Assembly (NCBI GenBank): GCA_035499575.1 | Contig: DATJYN010000170.1 | Location: 4,262 to 68,261, forward strand | Length of the DNA stretch: 64,000 bases | Direction: 5' to 3' | Origin: RBG-16-66-20 sp035499575 | GTDB lineage: Bacteria > Pseudomonadota > Gammaproteobacteria > Burkholderiales > SG8-39 | Shown here: one piece after another, positions 47,110-56,141 of the stretch | Layout of the letters: every line of letters begins with the position of its first letter | How positions within the stretch are numbered: the first letter of the stretch is position 1 | Position numbers and translations under genes: made by a program | The notes under the pieces: generated by a model | Databases searched by the model: none | Seen by the model: the letters and a program-made list of their open reading frames with translations, nothing else | What the model was told of the DNA's origin: nothing

Positions 47110-48666
47110 GTGAAAGTCGCGCGGGCGCTGATCAGCGTCTCCGACAAGACCGGTGTCGTCGAACTGGCGCGCGCCCTCGCCGCACGGAAGGTCGAGATCC
47201 TGTCCACCGGCGGCACCGCCGCGCTGCTCAAGAAGGAAGGCGTTCCGGTTACGGAAGTCTCGGCCCACACCGGCTTTCCAGAGATGCTCGATGGCCGGGT
47301 AAAGACCCTGCACCCGAAGATCCACGGCGGCATCCTGGCGCGGCGCGACCTGCGCGAACACATGGCGGCGATCGAAAGCGCGGGCATCCCGCCGATCGAC
47401 CTGATTGTCGTCAACCTCTACCCGTTCGAGGCGACCGTGGCCGATCCCGACTGCGGCCTGGAGAATGCCATCGAGAACATCGACATCGGCGGGCCGGCGA
47501 TGCTGCGCGCGGCCGCGAAGAACTACGGCGGCGTCGCGGTAGTGGTGGATCCGTCCGACTATGCGAAGGTACTGGAAGAAATCGGCGCGGGCGGTGCCGT
47601 TTCGGCGGCGACGCGGTTCGGGCTCGCAAAAAAGGTGTTCGCGCACACCGCCGCCTACGATGGCGCGATCGCGAACTACCTCACCTCGCTCGACGCCCAG
47701 GACAGGCGCCTGCCTTATCCGGACGTGCTCAGCCTGCAGTTCCGCAAGCTCCAGGACATGCGCTACGGCGAAAACCCGCACCAGACCGCGGCGTTCTACC
47801 GCGACGCGAATCCCGTCGCCGGCGGCATCGCCGCATATTCCGTGCTGCAGGGAAAAGAACTTTCGTACAACAACATCGCGGACTCCGATGCTGCCTGGGA
47901 ATGCGTGAAGAGCTTTGCCGAACCAGCCTGCGTCATCGTCAAGCACGCCAATCCCTGCGGCGTAGCGATTGCGGACAGCCCGCTCGCGGCCTACCGCAAG
48001 GCCTTCAAGACCGATCCTACGTCCGCCTTCGGGGGCATCCTGGCCTTCAACCGCGCGCTCGACCGTGCGGCGGCAGAGGAGATCGGCAAGCAGTTCGCCG
48101 AGGTCATCATCGCGCCGCGCATCGAGCCGGCGGCGCGCGAAATCCTGGCCGGCAGGCAGAACCTGCGCGTGCTGGAGGTGCCGGTGGCGCATGAAACGCA
48201 GGCCCGCGACTTCAAGCGCGTCGGCGGCGGACTGCTGGTGCAAAGCACGGATGCGAAGGCGATCGACAGGAAAGATCTGGCTTTGAAAACAAAAAAGAAA
48301 CCGAGCGAGGCGCAGTGGACCGACCTGCTCTTCGCCTGGAAGGTGGCGAGGTTCGTCAAATCGAACGCCATCGTGTTCTGCCGCGACGGCGCCACGGTCG
48401 GCGTCGGCGCCGGTCAGATGAGCCGCGTCGACAGCGCGCGCATCGCCGCGATCAAGGCGAAGAGCGCCGGCCTGGAGCTCGCCGACTCGGTGGTGGCATC
48501 GGACGCGTTCTTTCCGTTCCGCGACGGCCTGGACGCGGTGATCGACGCGGGCGCAGCCGCGGTGATCCAGCCCGGCGGCAGCGTGCGCGACGACGAGGTG
48601 ATCGCGGCGGCCGACGAACGCGGCATCGCCATGGTCTTCACCGGCGTGCGGCACTTCAGGCATTGA
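47110..48666 (+). CDS. purH: Bifunctional AICAR transformylase / IMP cyclohydrolase PurH
   Basis: PurH catalyses the last two steps of IMP synthesis. The 518-residue protein starts at GTG 47110 (VKVARALISVSDKTG). It has the N-terminal MGS-like domain (ILSTGGTAALLKKEGVPVTEVS; GRVKTLHPKIHGGIL) and the AICAR transformylase domain (RYGENPHQTAAFY; IVKHANPCGVAI; DAFFPFRDGLDAVIDAG; SVRDDEVIAAADE). The start falls just beyond the fis stop, and the frame extends upstream only as a shadow of fis. purD follows after 13 bases. Confidence 0.97.
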   Translation: MKVARALISVSDKTGVVELARALAARKVEILSTGGTAALLKKEGVPVTEVSAHTGFPEMLDGRVKTLHPKIHGGILARRDLREHMAAIESAGIPPIDLIVVNLYPFEATVADPDCGLENAIENIDIGGPAMLRAAAKNYGGVAVVVDPSDYAKVLEEIGAGGAVSAATRFGLAKKVFAHTAAYDGAIANYLTSLDAQDRRLPYPDVLSLQFRKLQDMRYGENPHQTAAFYRDANPVAGGIAAYSVLQGKELSYNNIADSDAAWECVKSFAEPACVIVKHANPCGVAIADSPLAAYRKAFKTDPTSAFGGILAFNRALDRAAAEEIGKQFAEVIIAPRIEPAAREILAGRQNLRVLEVPVAHETQARDFKRVGGGLLVQSTDAKAIDRKDLALKTKKKPSEAQWTDLLFAWKVARFVKSNAIVFCRDGATVGVGAGQMSRVDSARIAAIKAKSAGLELADSVVASDAFFPFRDGLDAVIDAGAAAVIQPGGSVRDDEVIAAADERGIAMVFTGVRHFRH

Positions 48667-48679
48667 ACCGGAAGCTGCC

Positions 48680-49951
48680 GTGAAACTCCTGGTTATCGGC
48701 GCCGGCGGGCGCGAGCACGCGATGGCGTGGCGGCTTGCGCAAAGCCCGAAGGTGCAGAAGGTTTTCGTCTCGCCCGGCAACGGCGGCACGGCGACGGAGA
48801 ATGGTCTCGAGAATCTGGCACTGACTGATTTTCCCCAGCTAATTTCTTTCTGCAAAAAGGAACAGATCCACCTGACCGTAGTCGGACCGGAGGCGCCGCT
48901 CTCCGCCGGCATCGTCGACGCCTTCCAGGAAGCCGGGCTGAAAATATTCGGGCCGGTGCGCGCGGCGGCGCAACTCGAGGCTTCGAAGGACTTTGCCAAG
49001 CAGTTCATGCTGCGCCACGGCCTGCCGACCGCGAGGCATGCCACGTTCACCGGCGCCGCGGAAGCGAAGGCCTACATCGACAAGCAGGGCGCGCCGATCG
49101 TCGTCAAGGCGGACGGCCTCGCCGCGGGCAAGGGCGTGGTGGTCGCCGCGACCATCGCCGAAGCGAAGGCGGCCGTCGACCTGATGCTGGTCGAGAACAA
49201 GCTGGGCGACGCCGGCGCGCGCGTGGTGATCGAAGAATTCCTTGAAGGCGAGGAAGCCAGCTTCATCGTGATGGCGGACGGCGCGCACGCGCTGCCGCTT
49301 GCCACCAGCCAGGACCACAAGCGGCTGAAGGACGGCGACCAGGGTCCGAATACCGGCGGCATGGGCGCCTACTCGCCCGCGCCGGTGGTCACGCCGCAGC
49401 TGCATGCGCGCGTGATGCGCGAAATCATCCGGCCGGCGATCGCCGGGATGGCGAAGGACGGCACGCCCTACGTCGGATTTCTTTATGCAGGCCTGATGAT
49501 CGACAAGGCAGGCAATCCGAAGACGCTGGAGTTCAACTGCCGCCTGGGCGACCCGGAAACGCAGCCGATCATGCTGCGCCTGAAGTCCGACCTGCTCGGA
49601 CTCGTCGAACACGCGCTCGAGGGCTCGCTGAACCGCGCCGCCGCCGACTGGGACCGCCGCCCGGCGCTCGGCGTGGTGCTCGCCGCTCCCGGCTATCCGG
49701 ACGAGCCGCGCAAGGGAGCGGAAATCTCCGGCCTGCGCAAGGGCAGCGACGACTGCCGCGTGTTCCACGCCGGCACCAAACTCGAGGGCCGGAAAATCGT
49801 CACCAACGGCGGCCGCGTGCTCTGCGTCACCGCGCTCGGCGACTCGCTGAAGATGGCCCGCAGCCGCGCTTACGCTGCGGTCGACGAGATCCGCTTCGAC
49901 GGCATGCAGTTCCGCAAGGACATCGGGCACCGGGCGTTGAAGAAGGGTTGA
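48680..49951 (+). CDS. purD: Phosphoribosylamine-glycine ligase PurD
   Basis: PurD (GAR synthetase) is an ATP-grasp enzyme for step two of purine synthesis. The 423-residue product (GTG start) shows KLLVIGAGGREHAMAWRL, VGPEAPLSAGIVDAF, the ATP-grasp segment IVVKADGLAAGKGVVVA, SQDHKRLKDGDQGPNTGGMG and EFNCRLGDPETQPIM. Length matches the family. It follows purH closely and precedes hemF with a 4-base gap. Confidence 0.97.
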   Translation: MKLLVIGAGGREHAMAWRLAQSPKVQKVFVSPGNGGTATENGLENLALTDFPQLISFCKKEQIHLTVVGPEAPLSAGIVDAFQEAGLKIFGPVRAAAQLEASKDFAKQFMLRHGLPTARHATFTGAAEAKAYIDKQGAPIVVKADGLAAGKGVVVAATIAEAKAAVDLMLVENKLGDAGARVVIEEFLEGEEASFIVMADGAHALPLATSQDHKRLKDGDQGPNTGGMGAYSPAPVVTPQLHARVMREIIRPAIAGMAKDGTPYVGFLYAGLMIDKAGNPKTLEFNCRLGDPETQPIMLRLKSDLLGLVEHALEGSLNRAAADWDRRPALGVVLAAPGYPDEPRKGAEISGLRKGSDDCRVFHAGTKLEGRKIVTNGGRVLCVTALGDSLKMARSRAYAAVDEIRFDGMQFRKDIGHRALKKG

Positions 49952-49955
49952 AGGC

Positions 49956-50837
49956 TTGGATACCCGCCCGGTCCGCGACTACTTCACCGCGCTGCAGGCG
50001 CGCATCGTCGGGGCGCTCGCGCAGCTCGACGGCACGCCGTTCGCGACCGAACACTGGGAGCGCGCCGAGGGCGGCGGCGGCGCTTCCTGCTACGTCGAGG
50101 AAGGCAGGCTGCTGGAGCGCGGCGGCGTCAATTTCTCTCACGTCAGCGGCGCCCAATTGCCGCCCAGCGCCTCGGCCTCGCGGCCCGAGCTCGCCGGCAA
50201 GCGCTTCGAGGCGATGGGCGTGTCGCTGGTGCTGCATCCGCGCAATCCCTATTGCCCGACGGTGCACATGAACGTGCGGTTCTTTTCCTCGGGCGACACC
50301 TGGTGGTTCGGCGGCGGCATGGATCTGACGCCCTACTACGGCTTCGAGGAGGACGCGAAGCATTTCCACGCTACCTGCAAGCGCGCGCTCGAGCCTTTCG
50401 GCGCCGGCCTGCACCCGCGCTACAAGAAGTGGTGCGACGAGTACTTCTTCCTGAAGCACCGCAACGAAGCGCGCGGCGTCGGCGGCATCTTCTTCGATGA
50501 CCTGGCCGAACCCGATTTCGACACCGCGTTCTCGATCACGCGTTCGGTCGGCGACCACTTCATCACCGCCTACGCGCCGATCATCGAGCGCCGCAGCGGC
50601 ATGCCATGGACCGGCGCCGAGCGCGCATTCCAGTGCTATCGGCGCGGGCGTTACGTGGAATTCAACCTGGTCTACGACCGCGGCACCCTGTTCGGCCTGC
50701 AGTCCGGCGGCCGCACGGAAGCCATCCTGATGTCCCTGCCGCCTGCCGTCACCTGGCGCTACGGCTGGACGCCCACACCCGGTTCGCCCGAAGCCAGGCT
50801 CTACTCCGACTTCCTCAAGCCGAAAGACTGGGTCTAG
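49956..50837 (+). CDS. hemF: Oxygen-dependent coproporphyrinogen III oxidase HemF
   Basis: HemF decarboxylates coproporphyrinogen III to protoporphyrinogen IX using O2. The 293-residue protein contains family blocks HMNVRFFSSGDTWWFGGGMDL, YYGFEEDAKHFHATCK, CDEYFFLKHRNEARGVGGIF, YVEFNLVYDRGTLFGLQSGG and MSLPPAVTWRY. The best start is TTG 49956 (reading LDTRPVRDYF) with AGAAGGG eight bases upstream; no ATG or GTG fits. Presence of this enzyme indicates an organism able to live with oxygen. It converges with the ASCH gene (4-base overlap). Confidence 0.96.
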   Translation: MDTRPVRDYFTALQARIVGALAQLDGTPFATEHWERAEGGGGASCYVEEGRLLERGGVNFSHVSGAQLPPSASASRPELAGKRFEAMGVSLVLHPRNPYCPTVHMNVRFFSSGDTWWFGGGMDLTPYYGFEEDAKHFHATCKRALEPFGAGLHPRYKKWCDEYFFLKHRNEARGVGGIFFDDLAEPDFDTAFSITRSVGDHFITAYAPIIERRSGMPWTGAERAFQCYRRGRYVEFNLVYDRGTLFGLQSGGRTEAILMSLPPAVTWRYGWTPTPGSPEARLYSDFLKPKDWV

Positions 50838-51331
50838 CGGGTCCAGGCCAGCCGAAAGCGCTGGCATATCACCAGCGTCGTTTCCCCGAATTCGCCGCCC
50901 TGCCTGGCGCACACCCTGCCGAAATACTTCCGGTGAGCGGCCTGCCAGGACGCCAGCGTCCCGTCGCCTTCGCCCTCGTCAGCCGCGAATGCCGCATCCA
51001 CCTCCTGAAAGGGAACCTGCCGGACTTCGACCAGCTCGATGATCGCGACAGGTACGCCGTCCGCCCGCGTGACAATGCCGACGTCGCCGGATTTCGGCAA
51101 CGGCAACCCGGGGAAAGTGAACTCGGCCGGCAAGCTGGCAGTAGCCCGTTTCCGTCCAGCTACCACAAGTGCAGCCAGTTCATCGGCGAGGGCTGGGGAA
51201 TCGCCGAAGGCAAACGTATCCGGCGCGGCGCGGTGATGAGGGTGGCCGTCCGACAATGTGCCGAGGTAGCGTTGCCAGAAGTTCGCGGCAGCTTCCGTCA
51301 GCGGCAAGAATCGGCCGCCTTCCGAGGCCAT
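50834..51331 (-). CDS. ASCH-domain protein
   Basis: The 165-residue protein matches the ASCH domain, a PUA-like fold predicted to bind RNA or modified bases: VVAGRKRATASLPAEFTFPG, SGDVGIVTRADGVPVAIIELVEV, a downstream acidic segment (DEGEGDGTLASWQAAHRKYF) and LVICQRFRLAW. ASCH proteins can be amidohydrolases of N4-acetylcytidine (YqfB-type), but this longer form belongs to the YhfF-like group, whose role is unknown. Start ATG 51331 shares one base with the hemY stop (TGATG). The link with haem genes is probably only positional. Confidence 0.85.
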   Translation of the reverse strand: MASEGGRFLPLTEAAANFWQRYLGTLSDGHPHHRAAPDTFAFGDSPALADELAALVVAGRKRATASLPAEFTFPGLPLPKSGDVGIVTRADGVPVAIIELVEVRQVPFQEVDAAFAADEGEGDGTLASWQAAHRKYFGRVCARQGGEFGETTLVICQRFRLAWTR

Positions 51332-52521
51332 CAGGGCAATTCTCCGGCCCGCCGGAAATGCTTCTGCGCCTCGGCGGTGCGGCTTTCGCGTTCGGCAAGC
51401 CGCGCGAGCTCCAAGTGGGCAGCACGCGATTCGCCGAAGGACAGGCTGGCTTCCAGGTAATTCTGCGCCTTGCCCCATAGTTCCGCGGCCACGCAAAGCC
51501 GACCCAGTGCGGCGAGCAGCTGCGCGTCCTGAGGACGCTCGCGCAGCCAGCGTTCGGCGCGCTCGATGCGCACGCGCGCTTCTTCCTGCGTACGTTGCGG
51601 ATCCATTTTCGGCAGTTCGCCGTAGAGCTGCGCCAGCCCGCCGCTCCATTCCGCAGCCAGGCTGCGCTCGAGCAAATCGCGCGCCAGCGGAGCGTTGCCC
51701 AGCGCGGCGGCGCGGCGCGCGGCGGCGGCGGCGACGCGCGGATGCGCCAGGTCCCCGGCCGGCATGCGCCGCAGCAGCGCTTCCAGCTCGCCGCGGTCGC
51801 CCGCGGCGCGCGCCATCAACTCGATCTGCGCCTGCACGCGATGTTCTTCCGCGATTGCCGGCGCCAGCGCACCCCGCTTGTCGAGCAGCGTCGCCAGGCG
51901 CAGCACCTCCTCCCAATCCTGAGCGCCGCGCTCAGCGCGCAACTGCATGCGGGCGGCGGCGATGTGCCGCGGGCCCGCGCCGCGCAGGTTTCGCAGCGCG
52001 TTGCGTGCGCTGGCAAAGTCGCGCTCATCCAGCGCCAGTTCCGCCTGCGTGAGCAGGCGCGCAGTGTGCAGCGCCTCGCCCGCGCCTTCGGCGCGTTCCA
52101 GCCACAGGCCGCGCCGCTCGAACTCGTGCATCTGGTGCGCCGCACGCGCCGCGATCAGCGCCGCGATGCCGGGCGCCGCGCCCGCTTCCCAGGCCAGCGC
52201 GGCTTCTTTTTCCGCCCGCGAATAGCGTCCTTCGAAGTAGTACTGCAGCGCCGCGGCAAGGGCATTCTGTGCCTGCAGGCGCTTGCGCCTTTCGCGGTAG
52301 GCGCGCACCTGCGCCGGTAGCGCCAGGGTATGGCTCACGAGGCGCACGACGACGTAGGCGGCGCCGAAAGCCGCCAGTACGGCAAGCGCGAACAGCAGCA
52401 TCGACACTTCGACACGCCAGGGCGGGTAGACAAACAGCACGTAGCCCTCGCCGAAGCGGCCGGCCACCGCAAGCGCGGCCGCCGCGGCAAATACCGCCAG
52501 CAGCCAGAACAGCGCACGCAT
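51331..52521 (-). CDS. hemY: HemY-like TPR membrane protein of the haem operon
   Basis: This is the proteobacterial HemY (not protoporphyrinogen oxidase): two N-terminal membrane helices (ALFWLLAVFAAAAALAVAG; VEVSMLLFALAVLAAFGAAYVVV) with a PPWRVEVS loop, then a large TPR-rich cytoplasmic-side domain (AALQYYFEGRYSRAEKEAALA and further repeats to residue 396). It is thought to organise late haem synthesis. I choose ATG 52521; the preceding GTG codon at 52524 is also in frame. The start is preceded by two tandem copies of its own initiation region (see repeat), which create two mini-frames between hemX and hemY. Confidence 0.9.
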   Translation of the reverse strand: MRALFWLLAVFAAAAALAVAGRFGEGYVLFVYPPWRVEVSMLLFALAVLAAFGAAYVVVRLVSHTLALPAQVRAYRERRKRLQAQNALAAALQYYFEGRYSRAEKEAALAWEAGAAPGIAALIAARAAHQMHEFERRGLWLERAEGAGEALHTARLLTQAELALDERDFASARNALRNLRGAGPRHIAAARMQLRAERGAQDWEEVLRLATLLDKRGALAPAIAEEHRVQAQIELMARAAGDRGELEALLRRMPAGDLAHPRVAAAAARRAAALGNAPLARDLLERSLAAEWSGGLAQLYGELPKMDPQRTQEEARVRIERAERWLRERPQDAQLLAALGRLCVAAELWGKAQNYLEASLSFGESRAAHLELARLAERESRTAEAQKHFRRAGELP

Positions 52522-52573
52522 CACGCGCTCCCCGCCAGCGCACGCATCACGCGCTCCCCGCCAGCGCGCGCAT
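52522..52573 (-). repeat. Tandem duplication of the hemY initiation region (2 x 26 bp plus partial third copy)
   Basis: Two 26-base units (52548-52573 and 52522-52547) differ by one base, and their first 12 bases recur at the true start (52510-52521). On the coding strand each unit reads ATG, seven codons (RALAGSA), then TGATG leading to the next unit. Each carries GGGGAG six bases before the following ATG. The hemX stop overlaps the first ATG (TGATG). The result is two 8-codon mini-ORFs in relay between hemX and hemY. The 26-base unit is not a multiple of three. Confidence 0.85.
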
Positions 52574-53616
52574 CAACTACTGCCGCGCTCGCGGCGCGTC
52601 TTGAAGCTGCGCACCGCATCGAGGCTGTCGGAAATGCTCGGCGGCTCGAAGGTGACGGAGGCGAGAGACAACTGCTTCAACTGCGCCAGCGCGGCCTGCG
52701 AAGCCTTGGCGCGCGCGTCGAAATAGCGCTGGATCCAGCTCTGCGCCGTGCGCAGGTCCTCGCGGTAGCCCGCTTCGTCACGCGTCAGCAGCGCGAGGCG
52801 TGCGTTCAGGAGCCGCAGCTTGAGGTTCTCGCGCAGGAACCAGGCCTGCGGCGGCGGCAGCAGCGGCGGCTCGGGTGCATCGACGCGGCGCACCACCACG
52901 AGTTGGCGCAGTTCCCGCCAGACGTCGCCGCCGAGCCGTTCGAAGAAGCCGTCCTCCTGCGCAGCGGTCCCCGCCTTGGCCGACTTGGCAGTCGCCGGCC
53001 GCTCGATGCGCTCGTCAAAGGCGAGCGGCAGCCCGTCTACCGAGGCCGCCAGCCGGTCCAAGGCGAGCGAAAGCCCCGGCACGTCCAGCGCCGGCAACGC
53101 CTTCAGCCGCTCGATGTCGCGTGCTAGCGCGCGGCGCACGGGCAGGAATTGCGGCCGGTCCGCGCGCGACAGACGCCCCTCGGCAAGCTGCAGTGCCAGC
53201 AGCGCCGCGCGCACGTTGCCAGACAGCTGCAACTGCTGCTGCGCGATCGCCAGGACCTGCTCGATTTCGGCCAGCTGCCACTCGTCGCGATTGCGCGCCA
53301 GCTCCTGGTAAAGCGCTTCCAGCGCCACCTGCTGGTTCTGCGAGTCCGCGAGCTTGGCCTCCAGCACGCCGATCTTCGCCTGCGCGTCGCGCAAGCCTTC
53401 CTGCGCCGCCGTGCCGAGCGCGCGCGCATCGCGGCTTTCGGATTCGATGTCGCGCAGGCGCCTGGCGAGTTCCTCCTGCGTTGCGCCGATGCGCCCGCGC
53501 GTATCGAACCAGAGCGCGGCGACGATGATCGCCAGCAACACAAGCGCTACTGCGAACACGCGCGAAACCGGGCGCGGCGCGGCGGCGGGTGTCGGCGGAA
53601 GCGCGGTTTCGTCCAT
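52573..53616 (-). CDS. hemX: HemX, uroporphyrinogen-III C-methyltransferase-like protein
   Basis: HemX is a single-pass inner-membrane protein of the haem operon; despite its name it lacks the methyltransferase fold. The 347-residue product has a Pro-rich cytoplasmic tail, one membrane helix (about 18-37; FAVALVLLAIIVAALWF), a coiled-coil stretch (about 42-100; EELARRLRDIESESRDARAL) and a periplasmic domain (LAEIEQVLAIAQQQLQLSGN). It lies 10 bases after hemD, and its stop overlaps the first copy of the duplicated hemY start. Confidence 0.9.
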   Translation of the reverse strand: MDETALPPTPAAAPRPVSRVFAVALVLLAIIVAALWFDTRGRIGATQEELARRLRDIESESRDARALGTAAQEGLRDAQAKIGVLEAKLADSQNQQVALEALYQELARNRDEWQLAEIEQVLAIAQQQLQLSGNVRAALLALQLAEGRLSRADRPQFLPVRRALARDIERLKALPALDVPGLSLALDRLAASVDGLPLAFDERIERPATAKSAKAGTAAQEDGFFERLGGDVWRELRQLVVVRRVDAPEPPLLPPPQAWFLRENLKLRLLNARLALLTRDEAGYREDLRTAQSWIQRYFDARAKASQAALAQLKQLSLASVTFEPPSISDSLDAVRSFKTRRERGSS

Positions 53617-53626
53617 GCGCCCTGTA

Positions 53627-54412
53627 TTATCTCGCAGCGCCGAAATGCGCGGTCAGCGCGGCGAGCATTTCGGTGTCGCGCGGGCCGGCGACGATTGGCC
53701 CCCGCAATCCGCGCTGAAGCGCCGCTTCGGCAACGCGCGCATGCGGCACGAAAAGCGGCACGCCGGACATTCTTTGCGCGGCGTCATTTCCCAGCATGGC
53801 GATAAGGTTCGCCAGTCCTTCAGCGGAAGATACCGTCACCGCGTCCAGGCCGCCCGCCCATGCTTCGCGCAGGCGACCGCCATCCGCGGGCCGCACGCGC
53901 CGGTAGCAGGCCGCGTATTCGACTGTCGCGCCGCGCGCAGCCAGTGTTTCGCCCAGCAGCCTGCGTCCTTCATCGCCGCGGAAAATCACGATGCGCTTGC
54001 CGTTCACCCGGACAAGTTCAGGCAAGGCGAGCAGCGCTTCGCTGTCGGACTTCGCAGGCGGGGCGAGCACGCGCGCGAACCCCTGCGCCACGAGTTCCGC
54101 TCGGCTGCCCTGACCGACGGTGGCGACTCCCAGGCGTACCGGCCAGGTCTTGCCGCCGCGCCGTGCGCGCAGCATCGCGAGCGCCTTGCGCACCGCGTTC
54201 CGGCTCACGAAGATCGCCAGGTCGAAGGATTCCAGCCGGTCCGCCACGTCATGGAACGGGCCCGGGTCGGCAAGGTCGCGGACTTCGATGGCTGCAACGC
54301 AGACCGGCTCGCCGCCCGCGTCGCGGATGCGCTGCGCCAGGCCCTCGGCCTGAGCATCCGGGCGCGTAACGAGAATGCGCCGACCTGCGAGAGGTGCCGC
54401 TCGTGGTTTCAT
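53627..54412 (-). CDS. hemD: Uroporphyrinogen-III synthase HemD
   Basis: HemD closes hydroxymethylbilane to uroporphyrinogen III with inversion of ring D. The 261-residue protein shows weak but recognisable family blocks: RRILVTRPDAQAEGLAQRI, DLAIFVSRNAVRKALAML, VATVGQGSRAELVAQGF, RIVIFRGDEGRRLLGETL and AVTVSSAEGLANLIAML. ATG 54412 overlaps the hemC stop (ATGA), giving hemC-hemD coupling as in other proteobacteria. Confidence 0.93.
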   Translation of the reverse strand: MKPRAAPLAGRRILVTRPDAQAEGLAQRIRDAGGEPVCVAAIEVRDLADPGPFHDVADRLESFDLAIFVSRNAVRKALAMLRARRGGKTWPVRLGVATVGQGSRAELVAQGFARVLAPPAKSDSEALLALPELVRVNGKRIVIFRGDEGRRLLGETLAARGATVEYAACYRRVRPADGGRLREAWAGGLDAVTVSSAEGLANLIAMLGNDAAQRMSGVPLFVPHARVAEAALQRGLRGPIVAGPRDTEMLAALTAHFGAAR

Positions 54413-55353
54413 GGCTCGAGCGCGGCGAGGATCTCGGTCGCGCCACGCTCGCGCAGCAGGCCGGCAACTCGCAGGCCGAGTTCCTCCGGGCGCGCGGCGT
54501 CGCCCTCGCCCTCTGCGCGGGCGAAGCGCTTGCCGTCGGGCGAGGCGACCAGCGCGCGCAGCTGCAGCCTGCCGGAGCGGGCTTCGGCGAAAGCGCCGAG
54601 CGGGATGGTGCAGCTGCCGCCGAGCGCGCGGTTCACTTCGCGTTCGGCTCGCACGCAGGCGCCCGCAGCCGCGTCGGCAAGCGGTGCTACCAGCGTTTTC
54701 ACATCGGCGCGCGCCGTCAGGCACTCGATGCCGAGTGCCGCTTGCCCGGCCGCGGGCAGGCAATCTTCGATCGGCAGGAAACTGCGGATACGCGCCTCGA
54801 GCCCGAGGCGCTTCAGGCCAGCCGCCGCCAGCACGATCGCTGCATATTCGCCGCGGTCCAGCTTGGCGATGCGCGTATCCACATTGCCGCGCAGCGGCCG
54901 GATGTCGAGCGACGGGTAGCGCGCGGCGATCTGCGCCTGTCGGCGCAGGCTCGAGGTACCGAGCGCCGCGCCAGCCGGCAGCGCGGCGAAGTCCTCGTAC
55001 TTCTGCGAAACAAAGGCATCCCGGGGGTCCTCGCGTTCGAGCACCGCCGCGAGCGCGTAGCCCGGTGGCAGCTCGACCGGCACGTCCTTCATGGAATGCA
55101 CCGCAATGTCAGCGCGGCCTTCGGCCAGGGCGGCTTCCAGCTCCTTCACGAACAGTCCCTTGCCGCCGATCTTGGCGAGCGAGGCATCGAGCTGCTCATC
55201 GCCGCGCGTAGACAACGGCACCAGCGTCACGCGCAGGCCGCCATGCAGTGCCCCAGGCGCGCTGTATAGCGCCTCCAGGCGCTCCTTCACGTGCTCCGCC
55301 TGCCACAGCGCGAGACGGCTGCGGCGCGTCGCGACGCGCAGTTCATTAGTCAC
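54409..55353 (-). CDS. hemC: Hydroxymethylbilane synthase (porphobilinogen deaminase) HemC
   Basis: HemC polymerises four porphobilinogens. The 314-residue protein has LRVATRRSRLALWQAEHVKE, GKGLFVKELEAALAEGRADI, AVHSMKDVPVELPPGY, SSLRRQAQIAARYP, RGNVDTRIAKLD and the dipyrromethane-cofactor Cys in LGGSCTIPLGAFA. The start is GTG 55353 (reading VTNELRVA), which overlaps the response-regulator stop as GTGA; the longer frame upstream lies inside that gene. Coupling to the AlgR-like regulator is as in pseudomonads. Confidence 0.97.
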   Translation of the reverse strand: MTNELRVATRRSRLALWQAEHVKERLEALYSAPGALHGGLRVTLVPLSTRGDEQLDASLAKIGGKGLFVKELEAALAEGRADIAVHSMKDVPVELPPGYALAAVLEREDPRDAFVSQKYEDFAALPAGAALGTSSLRRQAQIAARYPSLDIRPLRGNVDTRIAKLDRGEYAAIVLAAAGLKRLGLEARIRSFLPIEDCLPAAGQAALGIECLTARADVKTLVAPLADAAAGACVRAEREVNRALGGSCTIPLGAFAEARSGRLQLRALVASPDGKRFARAEGEGDAARPEELGLRVAGLLRERGATEILAALEP

Positions 55354-56141
55354 TCTGTTGCCTCGGGCAGCACGCTTTTGACCGCCGGCCACTGGCGCCG
55401 GCTTACCGGCAGCCGCTCGGCCAGGCCTTCCAGCACGACGTTCCAGTGCGGCTCTTCCTCCGAACCGCCCGCGACGCGCTCGAAGCCACGAATCGCCGCG
55501 CGCGCCACCAGGCAGTTGCGGTGCACGCGCACGAAGCGCTCCGCGAACTCCCGTTCAATGGAGATCAGCGGCTCCTCGATCAGGTGCTCGCCGGCGCTGG
55601 TGCGCAACGTGACGTATTTCAGCTCCGCTTTCAGGTACAGCACCTCGCCGACCGGCACCAGTGCGATGCGGTTGCGCTCGGCAACGGAAAAGAATTCGCG
55701 CGCAGCCGCGTTCGCCCGTTTTCCGGCGCGTTCCAGCCGCTCTTTCGGCGCGGGGCCCGCGGCGCGCGCCTTTTTCAACGCCGCCGCCAGACGTTCGGCG
55801 CGCACCGGCTTCATCAGGTAGTCGAGCGCATTCAGTTCGAACGCCTCGACCGCGTGCCGGTCGTGCGCGGTGATGAAAATGATCGCCGGCCCGTTTTCCA
55901 GGCCGCTGAGATGGCGCGCCAGTTCGATGCCGCCCATTCCCGGCATCTGGATATCCAGCAGCAGCACCTGAGCGCCGCTTGCTGGCAGCTGCTCGATGAC
56001 TTCCAGTCCGTTCGACGCCTCGCCTGCGACGCTGGTGGCGACCTCGTCGCGAAGGTCCGCAAGCAATTCCTTCAGCCGGGCGCGCGCCGGCGCCTCGTCG
56101 TCGGCGATGAACACCCGCAGCTCGTATGCCGCATCGCTCAC
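55350..56141 (-). CDS. algR: LytTR-type response regulator (AlgR-like)
   Basis: The 263-residue protein has a receiver domain (residues 8-125; acidic IADDE, phospho-acceptor D63 in LLLDIQMPGM, Thr in FITAH, Lys in LMKPV) and a C-terminal LytTR DNA-binding domain (about 155-255; EVLYLKAELKYVTLRT, FVRVHRNCLV). The operon order argH, algZ, algR, hemC, hemD matches Pseudomonas, where AlgR controls alginate, pili and other traits. Start GTG 56141 and stop are both in GTGA overlaps. Its targets here are unknown. Confidence 0.9.
   Translation of the reverse strand: MSDAAYELRVFIADDEAPARARLKELLADLRDEVATSVAGEASNGLEVIEQLPASGAQVLLLDIQMPGMGGIELARHLSGLENGPAIIFITAHDRHAVEAFELNALDYLMKPVRAERLAAALKKARAAGPAPKERLERAGKRANAAAREFFSVAERNRIALVPVGEVLYLKAELKYVTLRTSAGEHLIEEPLISIEREFAERFVRVHRNCLVARAAIRGFERVAGGSEEEPHWNVVLEGLAERLPVSRRQWPAVKSVLPEATE

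Noticed and set aside
50834..51916. A longer ASCH protein extending to 51916.
   Set aside because: The upstream part is an out-of-frame shadow of hemY; ATG 51331 sits in a TGATG junction and yields the normal ASCH length.
52522..52573. A frameshifted hemY pseudogene start.
   Set aside because: hemY is intact from 52521; the mini-frames are copies of the start region, not a damaged coding part.
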